Source: Bifidobacterium breve
GTDB taxonomy: Bacteria > Actinomycetota > Thermoleophilia > Solirubrobacterales > Solirubrobacteraceae
Reading direction: 5' to 3'
Length of the DNA: 64,000 bases
Assembly: GCA_945878865.1 (NCBI GenBank)
Contig: CAMCUD010000012.1
Span: 1-64,000, forward strand
Part shown: positions 18,156 to 25,933 of the stretch, piece after piece
Position numbering within the stretch: position 1 is the stretch's first letter
How the letters are laid out: every line of letters begins with the position of its first letter
Notes under the pieces: generated by a model
What the model saw: only the letters and a program-made list of their open reading frames with translations
Told to the model about the DNA's origin: nothing
Databases searched by the model: none
Translations under genes and position numbers: made by a program

Positions 18156-18842
18156 GTGCTGGAGTCCGTGGTCAAGCCGGCCTACCGGCCCACTCTCGCC
18201 GAGCTGCTGCGGCCACGGCCCCGCTGGGTGCGGTGGGTCATCGTCGCCCTGCTGCTCGTGCCGGTGGCCGTCGCCGTGTGGCTGCTGACGGGCGGAACGC
18301 GCACGCCGGAGACCCACGTCGTCGTTCGTGAGCCTGTGGCGTTCAACCTCGCCTACGGGCCGCGCCTGAAGCGTGTGGAGGACCAGAGCGCCGCGCTGCG
18401 CCTCGAACAGCGCCGCGACGACCTCTTCGTCCAGTCCTTCGCCGTCAAGCCGCTGGAGCTGCCCGCGTATCGCGGCACGCCGTCCGGGGCGCTGCCGCTG
18501 TACGCCACGCGCTACGCGCAGGAGCTCGCCCGCCAGTTCCCGCAGTACGAGCTCGTCCGCGAGGGACGCACGCGCGTCAACCAGAACCCGGGTTACGAGC
18601 TCGTCTTCCGCGCGAAGGTCGACGGCCGCACCCTTTACGGCCGGCACATCCTCCTCGTGCCCGCCGTCGACGAGGACGAGAACCTCGTGCTCGACCCCGT
18701 CCGCGAGGGCGTCATCCTCGAGCTCAGCGCGACGCCGATCAGCGGCACGCCCAACGCCGAGAGCACGGGGACGGTGGGCGCGCTGAAGCTGCCGCTGCGC
18801 ACGTTCCGCTTCGGCACCGAGCGGTCCGGCGGTGCGGCGTGA
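18156..18842 (+). CDS. Membrane-anchored protein of unknown function
   Basis: A 228-residue protein with a short cytoplasmic N-terminus, one membrane helix (WVIVALLLVPVAVAVWLLTG, residues about 28-47) and an extracytoplasmic alpha/beta domain (RLEQRRDDLFVQSFAVKPLELP, YELVFRAKVDGRTLYGRHILLVP). The start is GTG 18156. It overlaps the CsaA-like gene by 4 bases (GTGA). It is not assigned to a family. Confidence 0.65.
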   Translation: MLESVVKPAYRPTLAELLRPRPRWVRWVIVALLLVPVAVAVWLLTGGTRTPETHVVVREPVAFNLAYGPRLKRVEDQSAALRLEQRRDDLFVQSFAVKPLELPAYRGTPSGALPLYATRYAQELARQFPQYELVREGRTRVNQNPGYELVFRAKVDGRTLYGRHILLVPAVDEDENLVLDPVREGVILELSATPISGTPNAESTGTVGALKLPLRTFRFGTERSGGAA

Positions 18843-19177
18843 CGGAGGAGATCACCTTCGACGACTTCCTCGCCGTCGACATGCGGGTCGGGCGGATCGT
18901 CGAGGTCGAGGAGTTCCCCGAGGCGCGCAAGCCCGCGTGGAAGCTGCGCGTGGACTTCGGCGAGGAGCTCGGCGTCAAGCGCTCCTCGGCGCAGATCACG
19001 AACTACAGCCGCGACGAGCTGCTCGGCCGGCTCGTGGTCGCGGTGGTGAACTTCCCGCCGCGCCAGATCGGGCCCGTGCGCTCCGAGGTCCTGGTCCTCG
19101 GCGCGGTCGCCGACGACCATCCGGTCCTGCTGCTCGAGCCCGACGAGGGCTCGCAGCCGGGCGACCGGATCGCCTGA
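18839..19177 (+). CDS. csaA: tRNA-binding domain protein, CsaA-like
   Basis: A 112-residue protein consisting of one OB-fold tRNA-binding domain, as in CsaA and the C-terminus of bacterial MetRS. It has DFLAVDMRVGRIVEVEEFPEARKPAWKL, the SSAQITNYSRDEL segment and VVNFPPRQIGPVRSEVLVLGA. CsaA proteins have been described as export-related chaperones. The GTG start overlaps the upstream membrane-protein stop. The gene ends 1 base before the end of the convergent sigma-factor gene. Confidence 0.9.
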   Translation: MTEEITFDDFLAVDMRVGRIVEVEEFPEARKPAWKLRVDFGEELGVKRSSAQITNYSRDELLGRLVVAVVNFPPRQIGPVRSEVLVLGAVADDHPVLLLEPDEGSQPGDRIA

Positions 19178-19178
19178 G

Positions 19179-20711
19179 CTACGGCGCCGCGGGCATCGTC
19201 GCGGTCGCGGCCGGATCAGCCGGCGTCGTCGCGGCCGGCGCGGTCGCCGTGGGGGCCGGCACCGTCGTGGTCGGCGGCGTCGTCTCCGTGGTCGGCGGTG
19301 TCGTCTCGGTCGTCGGCGGCGTGACCGGCTCCGCGGGGGCGGGCGGCGCCGGTGCGGGCGGCGTGGGGGCCGGGGCCGGCGTCGTGGCCGGCGGGGCGCC
19401 CGCGCCACCTGGAACGGTGGTCACCGCATCGCCGGCGGGCAGCGTGACGGCGTCCGCGCCCTGCTCGGCGGGGGCCAGCGGCGGATCGGCCGGCGTGGTC
19501 GCCGCCGGGGGCTCGGGCGTTGTGGCGGGAGCCGGGGTGGTTGCCGCCGGCGCAGGCTCGGTGTCGGCCTTCGCGGCCTTGGCGGTCGTCGCGACCTCAG
19601 CCAGGGCGCCGCCCTCCGGATCGACCTTGGCGTCGGCCTGCGGCGCAGCGGTGGGCTGCGGGCGCGACGCGACGACGACGGGCTCGGGCGCCGGGTTCTG
19701 CGCGACGACGGCCGGCGCGGGGGCGGCCGGGACGCTGCGCTCCTGGACCTGGCGGACCTCGACGGCGCCCGCGGTCACGACCGCGGCGGCGGCCAGGCCG
19801 GCCGCGGCCTTCGTGGCCAGGGCGCCCAGTCCGGCGCTCATCGCGCCCGTGGAGGTCACGGTGGCGGTGCCGATCGCCGCGCCGCCGGCGGCAGCGCCGG
19901 CGCCGGTGGTCAGCCCCAGGTGGGCGAGGATCGTCTTCTTGAAGGCCAGGAGGGGGGCGACCGGCAGGAACACGGCCATCGCCTTGTTGTTGGCGTTCAG
20001 CTGCTTGCGGAAGGCGGCGCAGCGGTCGCATGTGCGCAGGTGGCGGCGCACCGGCGGCGACATCTTGCGGATGCCCTCGGCGACCTCGCCGAGCTCCTCG
20101 CGCACCTCTTCGCAGGTCAGCTTGCGCGCCTCGGCGGCCTCGGCGAGCGAGACACGGGCGCGGACGAGCAGCGACTTGACCGACGGGACCGTGGTCTCCA
20201 TCGCCTCGGCGATCTGCTCGTAGGAGAGGGCGTCGATCTCGCGCAGCAGCAGCGCGGTGCGCTGGGTCTCGGGCAGCTCGCCGACATCCTCCATGAGGTG
20301 GCGGAAGTCCTCGCGCTTGTGGACGCGGTCGGCGGTGCTGATGCCGCCGTCGGCGAAGTGGATGTCCATCGAGTCGACGCCGATGGGCTGCTGCTTGCGC
20401 AGGTGGTTCAGCGAGCGGTTGCGCGCGATCCGGTACAGCCAGGGCCGCACGTTGATGGGGCGGTCGTCGGCCAGCATCGCGTTGTACGCGGCGGCGAAGA
20501 CCTCCTGGAGGACGTCTTCGGCGTCCTCCTTGCTGCCCAGCATGTGCCGGGTGAAGCTCAGCAGGCGCGACTGGTAGCGCGCCACGAGCGCCTCGAACGC
20601 GCCCTGGTTGCCGCGGCGGGCGAGCGCGACCAGGCGCTCGTCGCTCTGCAGTCGCAGGAGCGGAGTGGGGCCGGCGAGGCCGATCGAGGGGCTCTTGAGG
20701 GCGGAATCCAT
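19179..20711 (-). CDS. ECF sigma factor fused to zinc-finger, hydrophobic and Pro/Thr-rich C-terminal regions
   Basis: A 510-residue protein, far longer than a usual ECF sigma factor (about 180-200). The sigma-2 region is FEALVARYQSRLLSFTRHMLGSKEDAEDVLQEVF. The sigma-4 region, with its HTH, is LLLREIDALSYEQIAEAMETTVPSVKSLLVRAR. An anti-sigma-like zinc finger follows (CEEVREEL and HLRTCDRCAAF). Then come a Gly/Ala-rich hydrophobic stretch that could span the membrane and about 180 residues of Pro/Thr/Ala repeats. Membrane tethering with an extracytoplasmic sensor tail would make it a one-piece sigma/anti-sigma (inference). ATG 20711 is preferred over an ATG 72 bases further 5'. Confidence 0.85.
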   Translation of the reverse strand: MDSALKSPSIGLAGPTPLLRLQSDERLVALARRGNQGAFEALVARYQSRLLSFTRHMLGSKEDAEDVLQEVFAAAYNAMLADDRPINVRPWLYRIARNRSLNHLRKQQPIGVDSMDIHFADGGISTADRVHKREDFRHLMEDVGELPETQRTALLLREIDALSYEQIAEAMETTVPSVKSLLVRARVSLAEAAEARKLTCEEVREELGEVAEGIRKMSPPVRRHLRTCDRCAAFRKQLNANNKAMAVFLPVAPLLAFKKTILAHLGLTTGAGAAAGGAAIGTATVTSTGAMSAGLGALATKAAAGLAAAAVVTAGAVEVRQVQERSVPAAPAPAVVAQNPAPEPVVVASRPQPTAAPQADAKVDPEGGALAEVATTAKAAKADTEPAPAATTPAPATTPEPPAATTPADPPLAPAEQGADAVTLPAGDAVTTVPGGAGAPPATTPAPAPTPPAPAPPAPAEPVTPPTTETTPPTTETTPPTTTVPAPTATAPAATTPADPAATATMPAAP

Positions 20712-20841
20712 GGGGGCGGTGCGGCGCGACCTGGGGGCGTTGGCCGCATGAGACGTTCTACGGTAAGACCCTGAACGGGACATGAAGTTGCGCTACCCAG
20801 GGCTTAAAGGCCTCAATCGGGTGCGTTTCTTGCAGCCCGAG

Positions 20842-20925
20842 GCCCGGGTGGCGTAATCGGTAGCCGCGGCTGGCTTAAAACCGGCTGCCCGTAAGGGCGT
20901 GGGGGTTCGAGTCCCTCCCCGGGCA
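20842..20925 (+). tRNA. tRNA-Leu (anticodon TAA)
   Basis: An 84-base class II tRNA. The acceptor stem is GCCCGGG/CCCGGGC and the D-arm GTAATCGGTAGC. The anticodon stem GCTGG/CCGGC encloses loop CTTAAAA (TAA anticodon), followed by a variable arm (GCCCGTAAGGGC) and T-loop TTCGAGT. No CCA is encoded. It reads the rare UUA codon. TTA does occur in the window, for example in the helicase gene near 35746 and in mrpA near 51803. Confidence 0.95.
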
Positions 20926-20963
20926 TGCGGTGCGCGGCTTCGCTCGCGGCGAAGCCGGTCGCG

Positions 20964-21650
20964 CTAGCGCTCGTGCAGGAGCTGTTCGAGTCGCTCGAGG
21001 ATCGCGTCGAGGCCGAAGAGGAACTCGGTGTCGTAGTCGTAGCCGACCTTGGCGACGTGCCCGCCGACCACTTCGAGCAGGTGCGGGAAGTCCGCCAGGG
21101 CATCCTCGTAGGCGGACATCTGCCGTCGTGCTTCTGCGGCGAAGTCTTCGGGCGTCTGCGAGGCCATGTCGGTCTCCTGGAGGCAGAAGCCGTAGATGTA
21201 GGCGTCCTGCATGGAGTAGGCGTGCACCGTCATCTCGACCGAGAAGCCGGCGGCGCGCAGGCAGCCGAGCACCGCGTCGTGCAGGCGCAGATTCGCGAGG
21301 CCGTGGTCGGTGCGGCCTTCCATCTCGCCGACCGCCCAGCGGTGCCTGCGCAGCGCCTCCCGGGTGGAGAGGGCGCGCTTGCGCAGCTCGGCCTTCCAGT
21401 CGCCGCCGGCCGCGGGCGGCTCGATCTCGCTGAAGACGATGTCGATCATCCCGTCGAGCAGGTCGTCCTTGCTCTTGACGTGGTTGTAGAGCGACATCGC
21501 CTCCACGTCGAGCTCGCCCGCGAGCTTGCGCATCGAGAGCGCCGCGAGACCGCGTTCGTCGGCGAGTGCGACCGCCGCGCGCAGCACCCGCTCGCGGCTC
21601 AGGGGAGCGCGCGGGCGGTCGCGTCCGGGGCGCTTCGAGCTGCTGCTCAT
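20964..21650 (-). CDS. TetR family regulator of the divergent MMPL transporter
   Basis: A 228-residue protein with a TetR HTH at about residues 18-62 (RERVLRAAVALADERGL, VEAMSLYNHVKSKDDLLDGM) and a TetR_C_1-type ligand domain. ATG 21650 is preferred over an ATG 51 bases further 5', because AGGAGG lies 6-11 bases upstream. It is divergent from the MMPL pump, with two matching palindromes between the genes, so it very probably represses both its own gene and the pump. Confidence 0.88.
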   Translation of the reverse strand: MSSSSKRPGRDRPRAPLSRERVLRAAVALADERGLAALSMRKLAGELDVEAMSLYNHVKSKDDLLDGMIDIVFSEIEPPAAGGDWKAELRKRALSTREALRRHRWAVGEMEGRTDHGLANLRLHDAVLGCLRAAGFSVEMTVHAYSMQDAYIYGFCLQETDMASQTPEDFAAEARRQMSAYEDALADFPHLLEVVGGHVAKVGYDYDTEFLFGLDAILERLEQLLHER

Positions 21651-21680
21651 CGGGTCCTCCTGGGTCGCCGGGGTTGACGA

Positions 21681-21695
21681 ACTTACGCCGTAAGT
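21681..21695. promoter_or_regulatory. TetR operator, copy 1
   Basis: Perfect inverted repeat ACTTAC-GCC-GTAAGT between the tetR-type gene and the MMPL gene. The same half-site recurs 32 bases away, which identifies it as the repressor site. Confidence 0.75.
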
Positions 21696-21712
21696 GTACA
21701 ACTCTCGGGCCG

Positions 21713-21731
21713 CGACTTACAGCGTAAGTCG
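21713..21731. promoter_or_regulatory. TetR operator, copy 2
   Basis: Perfect inverted repeat CGACTTAC-AGC-GTAAGTCG, sharing ACTTAC-N3-GTAAGT with copy 1. It lies 29 bases upstream of the MMPL ATG. Confidence 0.78.
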
Positions 21732-21759
21732 CACGTCATCGACGAAAGGACCGACCACC

Positions 21760-23898
21760 ATGTCCAAGCGCACCGCCATGACCACGCTCTCCCGCTGGGT
21801 GCTGGCGCACAAGAAGGTCGTCGTCGGCCTCTGGGTTCTGCTCGCGGTTGCAGGATTCGCGGCGATGGGGCCGGCCGACCGGTCCTTCCAGCAGCAGTTC
21901 GACCTTCCAGGCACCGAGGCGTTCGACGCCAACAGCCACATCGCCCAGACCTACGGCAACGGCGGGGACATCGCGCCGCTCGTGCCGGTCGTCTCCCTGC
22001 CGCGCGGCATGACCGTCGACTCGCCCGGCGTCCGCGCCGAGCTTCGGCACGCGCTGGCCAAGATCCAGGCGGCCGTCCCGCACACACGTGTCGCGTCGTA
22101 CGCCTCGACCGGCGACCGCGCGTTCGTCTCGGCCGACGGCCGGACGACGTTCGCCCTCGTCTCCACCCCGGTCGCCGGCGGTGTCGATCCCGGACAAGCC
22201 GAAGCGCGCGCCGCGCAGCGCGCCGTGCAGCACGTCACCGTGGCCGGCGCGCCGGTGCGGGTCACCGGCCTGAACGCGCTGCGTGCCGGCGCAGCTGACG
22301 GTGCGCGGGGAGAGGGCGCGAGCATGGCCACCGAGGTGCTCATCGCCGGCGGCGGGGCGTTGCTCGTCCTGGCGCTCGTGTTCGCCTCCTGGATGGCCGT
22401 CGTGCCGATGCTCATGGCGCTGGTCGCCATCCCCACGACGTTCCTCGCCGTCTGGCCGCTGGCGAGCGCCACCGACGTCTCGGTCATCGTCAAGTTCCTC
22501 ATCGCCCTGGTCGGGCTGGCGATCGCCATCGACTACGCGCTGCTCGTCGTCGTGCGCTGGCGCGAAGAGCGCCAGCGCGGTGCTGAAGGCGAGGAGGCTG
22601 TCGTGGCGGCGATGCAGCACGCTGGCCGCGCCGTCGTCTTCAGCGGCACGACCGTCGCCATCTCGCTGCTCGCGCTCGTCGCGCTGCCCGTGCCGTTCCT
22701 CCGCAGCATCGGCATCGCCGGCATGCTCATCCCGCTGGTCAGCGTCGCCGTCGCCATCACCCTGCTGCCGGTCGTGCTCGCGACGGTCGGCCCGCGTCTC
22801 GACCGGCGGCACGCCGGCCGGGAGGACCACGCGAGCCGCGGCTGGTCGCGGTGGGCGGGCCTTGTCGTCCGGCACCGTCTGATCGCCGCGGTCGCCTCGA
22901 CGGCCGTCCTGGCCGGTCTCGTCGTTGCGGCGGCGTCGATCCAGCTCGGCAACCCGCAGGCCGAGTCGCTGGCGCAGTCCGGCTCGGCGCGCGCCGCGCT
23001 CGAGCAGCTGGAGCGCTCGGGCATCGGCACCGGCGCGCTCTCGCCGTTTGAGACGGTCGTCCGTTCCGGCGACCCGGCCGGGGTCGTTGAGCAGATCAAG
23101 GCGGTCGACGGCGTTCGCAGCGCGGTCGCGCCCCCGGCGTGGCGCCGTGACGACACGTCGCTGATCGCGGTCATCCCCGCGCACGACGGCAACTCCGCCG
23201 AAGGCCGGGCGACGCTGGATCGCATCCGCGCCGCCACCAGCGGCGACGCCGCGACGGGCGGCGAGGCCGCGCAGAGCGCCGACTTCCTCGACGCCGTCTA
23301 CGGCAACGTGCCGCTCGTCATCGCGCTCATCGCGGTCCTGACGTTCCTGCTGCTGGCCCGGGCGTTCCGCTCGGTCGTCATCCCGCTGAAGGCTGTCCTG
23401 CTCAACCTGCTCTCCGTCGGCGCCGCCTGGGGCCTGCTGGTGATCGTCTGGCAGCACGGCTGGGGGGCCGAGGCGATCTGGGGCATCCCGGCCACCAACG
23501 CCATCAACGTGGAGATGCCGATCGTCGTCTTCGCCTTCCTGTTCGGCATCTCGATGGACTACCAGGTGTTCATCCTCAGCCGCATGCGCGAGGCCTACGA
23601 CCGCACCGGTTCCACCGACGCCGCGGTCGTCGAAGGGATCGGTCGCACTGGCCGCCTGGTGACCAGCGCCGCGCTCATCCTCGGTCTGGCCTTCGTCGCC
23701 ATGAGCGCCGGTCCCGGCACCGAGGCGAAGATGTTCGCCACCGCCCTGGGCGGCGGGATCCTGCTCGACGCCACGCTCATCCGTGGCGTGCTCGCTCCGG
23801 CCGCCGTGGCGCTGCTCGGACGCTGGAACTGGTGGCTGCCGCGCCCGGTCGCCCGACTCCTGCGGATCGAGCCGAAGGCCGCCACGGCCTCGGTGTAG
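21760..23898 (+). CDS. MMPL/RND-family membrane transporter
   Basis: A 712-residue transporter of the MMPL branch of RND exporters, with the two-fold layout of one membrane helix, a large extracytoplasmic loop and five to six helices, twice. Recognisable parts are VLAHKKVVVGLWVLLAVAGF at the N-terminus, the proton-relay helix region FLIALVGLAIAIDYALLVVV, and the second-half equivalent FAFLFGISMDYQVFILSRM. ATG 21760 has GAAAGGA as ribosome site; longer frames run into the operators. It is likely a drug or lipid exporter under the divergent TetR. Confidence 0.92.
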   Translation: MSKRTAMTTLSRWVLAHKKVVVGLWVLLAVAGFAAMGPADRSFQQQFDLPGTEAFDANSHIAQTYGNGGDIAPLVPVVSLPRGMTVDSPGVRAELRHALAKIQAAVPHTRVASYASTGDRAFVSADGRTTFALVSTPVAGGVDPGQAEARAAQRAVQHVTVAGAPVRVTGLNALRAGAADGARGEGASMATEVLIAGGGALLVLALVFASWMAVVPMLMALVAIPTTFLAVWPLASATDVSVIVKFLIALVGLAIAIDYALLVVVRWREERQRGAEGEEAVVAAMQHAGRAVVFSGTTVAISLLALVALPVPFLRSIGIAGMLIPLVSVAVAITLLPVVLATVGPRLDRRHAGREDHASRGWSRWAGLVVRHRLIAAVASTAVLAGLVVAAASIQLGNPQAESLAQSGSARAALEQLERSGIGTGALSPFETVVRSGDPAGVVEQIKAVDGVRSAVAPPAWRRDDTSLIAVIPAHDGNSAEGRATLDRIRAATSGDAATGGEAAQSADFLDAVYGNVPLVIALIAVLTFLLLARAFRSVVIPLKAVLLNLLSVGAAWGLLVIVWQHGWGAEAIWGIPATNAINVEMPIVVFAFLFGISMDYQVFILSRMREAYDRTGSTDAAVVEGIGRTGRLVTSAALILGLAFVAMSAGPGTEAKMFATALGGGILLDATLIRGVLAPAAVALLGRWNWWLPRPVARLLRIEPKAATASV

Positions 23899-23915
23899 GA
23901 GGCGCGCAGCTCACC

Positions 23916-23941
23916 GGGCCGGCCCGCAGACGGGCCGGCCC
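23916..23941. terminator. Bidirectional perfect hairpin
   Basis: Arms GGGCCGGCCCG and CGGGCCGGCCC with loop CAGA, between the convergent MMPL and glycosidase-like genes. It could end transcription in both directions. Confidence 0.8.
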
Positions 23942-23951
23942 GAAGCCGTCG

Positions 23952-24890
23952 CTACGGCATGAACGACGAGCTGCTCAGGTTCTGCTTGACGACGTCGTAC
24001 GCCGGGCGCGGTGAGCCGTCGGCGTTGAGCAGGCCGGCGTCGAAGCGACCTTGGCCGTCGATGCCGACGAGGTTGTACGAGTACAGCCGCGTGACGAACG
24101 ACTTGAACTGCTTGGCCAGGCTGAACATGTACCGCGTACGGTCGGCCTGGCGGCTGAGGCTGTACGTGTCCAGGCCCTTGGCCTCGAAGTAGGCCAGGCC
24201 GCCGGTCTCCGTGTACCAGAACTTCGAGGTCGCGTTGAACTTGCGGACGGCGCGGATGATGCCCGTCGTCGCGGTCTTGCGCTTGCGGTTGACCTCGGAG
24301 TAGTTGTGGATGCCGAAGATCTTCGCGCTGCGCCCAGCGGGGCCCGCCGCGGCCGCCCACTTCTGGATGTACTTCTGGTAGCCGGCCTGGTCGAGGATGT
24401 CGAGCGCGACGATCGTGCAGCCCTTGCAGATCGACTTCATCGCGATGTAGAACTGCGCCGCGCGTGCCGGGTTGTTCCACGTCGGCTGCGTCTTGTGGTT
24501 GGCCTCGTTCCAGGCGCCCCAGTCGCGCACGCCGAGCTTGCGGTAGCGCTTGACGAGCTTGCCGACCTTCGACTTGTACTGGGCGACTGTCGGGAGCTTG
24601 CCCTTCTTCTCGCGGAGGTCGTTGGTGCTGATGTGCATCAGGACCTTGACGTTCGCGGCCTTCGCGGCCTTGACGAACTCGTCCGCCTTGGCGAGCTCCG
24701 TCTTGTTGTCGATCGCGTTCCAGTGGACGAAGTAGCGGGTCTTCTTCAGGCCGAGGGCCTTCCACTGGGGATTGCTGAACATCGCGGCGCTCTGGTCGCC
24801 GACGCCGTAGGCGATCTTGGCCTGCGCCGCGGGGGCGGCGGCGAGCACGGCGGCGAGGGCGAGCAGGGACAGGACGACACGGCGGAGCAC
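23952..24890 (-). CDS. Secreted glycosidase-like (clan A TIM barrel) protein
   Basis: A 312-residue secreted protein. Starting at GTG 24890 (GAAAGGA ribosome site 10 bases upstream), it opens with signal peptide LRRVVLSLLALAAVLAAAPAAQA. An ATG 36 bases further 5' would add a non-signal extension. The mature part is a TIM barrel with WGAWNEANH (probable acid/base Glu in a clan A NE motif) and FWYTETGGLAYF (probable nucleophile Glu). It resembles GH39/GH5-like domains found in many actinobacterial secreted proteins. The substrate is unknown. Confidence 0.75.
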   Translation of the reverse strand: MLRRVVLSLLALAAVLAAAPAAQAKIAYGVGDQSAAMFSNPQWKALGLKKTRYFVHWNAIDNKTELAKADEFVKAAKAANVKVLMHISTNDLREKKGKLPTVAQYKSKVGKLVKRYRKLGVRDWGAWNEANHKTQPTWNNPARAAQFYIAMKSICKGCTIVALDILDQAGYQKYIQKWAAAAGPAGRSAKIFGIHNYSEVNRKRKTATTGIIRAVRKFNATSKFWYTETGGLAYFEAKGLDTYSLSRQADRTRYMFSLAKQFKSFVTRLYSYNLVGIDGQGRFDAGLLNADGSPRPAYDVVKQNLSSSSFMP

Positions 24891-25051
24891 GAGAGCTGGG
24901 TCCTTTCGCTGGGGGGCGTCGGGCATCGCGGTCCACAACCCGGCCGGCGCGCGGAAGGTGCGGCGCGCCAGATCGGGCGGTGGAGGCTCACGCAGGGGCG
25001 AGCGTCCGCGGTCCCGCAGAGTAGCGGGGCCGCGGACGCACCCGGAAACGG

Positions 25052-25744
25052 TCAGGCCGGGATGTCAGCTCCGGCCTCGGCGCGCAGGCCCGCGCCCGCA
25101 AGGGCGTCGAGCACGGTCAGCGCCAGGCGTTCGTCGCCCGCGACGCGCAGGGCGTCACGGTCGAGCTCGGGCCCGAGGGCCTTGATCCAGTCGGCCTCGG
25201 TCCCGGCGATCTGGGCCTCGGCCTCGGGAGCTTCACGCTCCTCGATCGTCACCGCGTCGTCCTCGACGGCGATGGCGTAGCTGCGCTGGACGCCGTCAGG
25301 CCGTGTGACGGTGAGCTCGACCAGCCCGCGGATCTCGCCGGGCTCGATGAGCCCGGGAGCCACGCGGAAGATCGCGCCGACGTCGATGGCCTCGTCCGAC
25401 CGGGGGCCGTCCCACGCCCACCGATAGCCCCAGCGCGCCAGGGCGCCCAGGACCGGGAGCAGGGCTTGCGCCCGCTCCGTCAGCTCGTAGTCCACGCGAG
25501 GCGGAACCTCGCGGTAGCGCTGGCGCGTCAGCAGCCCGTCGGCCACCATCCGGTTCAGCCGCGACCGCAGCTGCTCGGTGGAGATTCCAGGCAGGACGCG
25601 CTGGAGCTCGACGAAGCGCCGCGGACCTGCAGCGAGATCGCGGACGATCAACAACGTCCACTTGTCGCCGACCAGGTCCAGGGCCCGTGCGTCGGGCGTC
25701 CATTGGTTGTATGGGTGCCGCTTCGGCGGCGGGACGGTCGGAAT
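25052..25744 (-). CDS. HxlR-family regulator with SCP2-like tail; apparent ATT start codon
   Basis: A 230-residue transcriptional regulator. The HxlR winged helix is complete only if translation begins upstream of the first ATG/GTG/TTG: YNQWTPDARALDLVGDKW precedes TLLIVRDLAAGPRRF. Then come LQRVLPGISTEQLRSRLNRM and YELTERAQALLPVLGALARW. The only well-placed start is ATT at 25744, with a perfect AGGAGG (complement of 25750-25755) 5 bases upstream. An in-frame TAG lies about 50 bases further 5'. The C-terminal about 100 residues look like the sterol-carrier-like domain often joined to HxlR proteins. It is divergent from the cyclase gene. Confidence 0.75.
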   Translation of the reverse strand: MPTVPPPKRHPYNQWTPDARALDLVGDKWTLLIVRDLAAGPRRFVELQRVLPGISTEQLRSRLNRMVADGLLTRQRYREVPPRVDYELTERAQALLPVLGALARWGYRWAWDGPRSDEAIDVGAIFRVAPGLIEPGEIRGLVELTVTRPDGVQRSYAIAVEDDAVTIEEREAPEAEAQIAGTEADWIKALGPELDRDALRVAGDERLALTVLDALAGAGLRAEAGADIPA

Positions 25745-25933
25745 GGCGGCCTCCTCGCCTGTCTCAAATGCCTCTCCCGTGGACGCACTCTACCCAGATC
25801 ATGGGACGTCCAGCCACCCTTTGCCCGTTTTGTGGACCTTTGGTCGAACGCAGGCACAACGATTTGCACAGGTTTGGCCGACGAAACCGTGCGAGACCGT
25901 TGCCGTTCATCAGTACGTCACCATGTAGAGACC

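Noticed and set aside
20813-21103. A minus-strand frame reading GEGLEPPRPYGQP over tRNA-Leu
   Set aside because: The same antisense-tRNA artefact; the true gene there is the TetR regulator in another frame.
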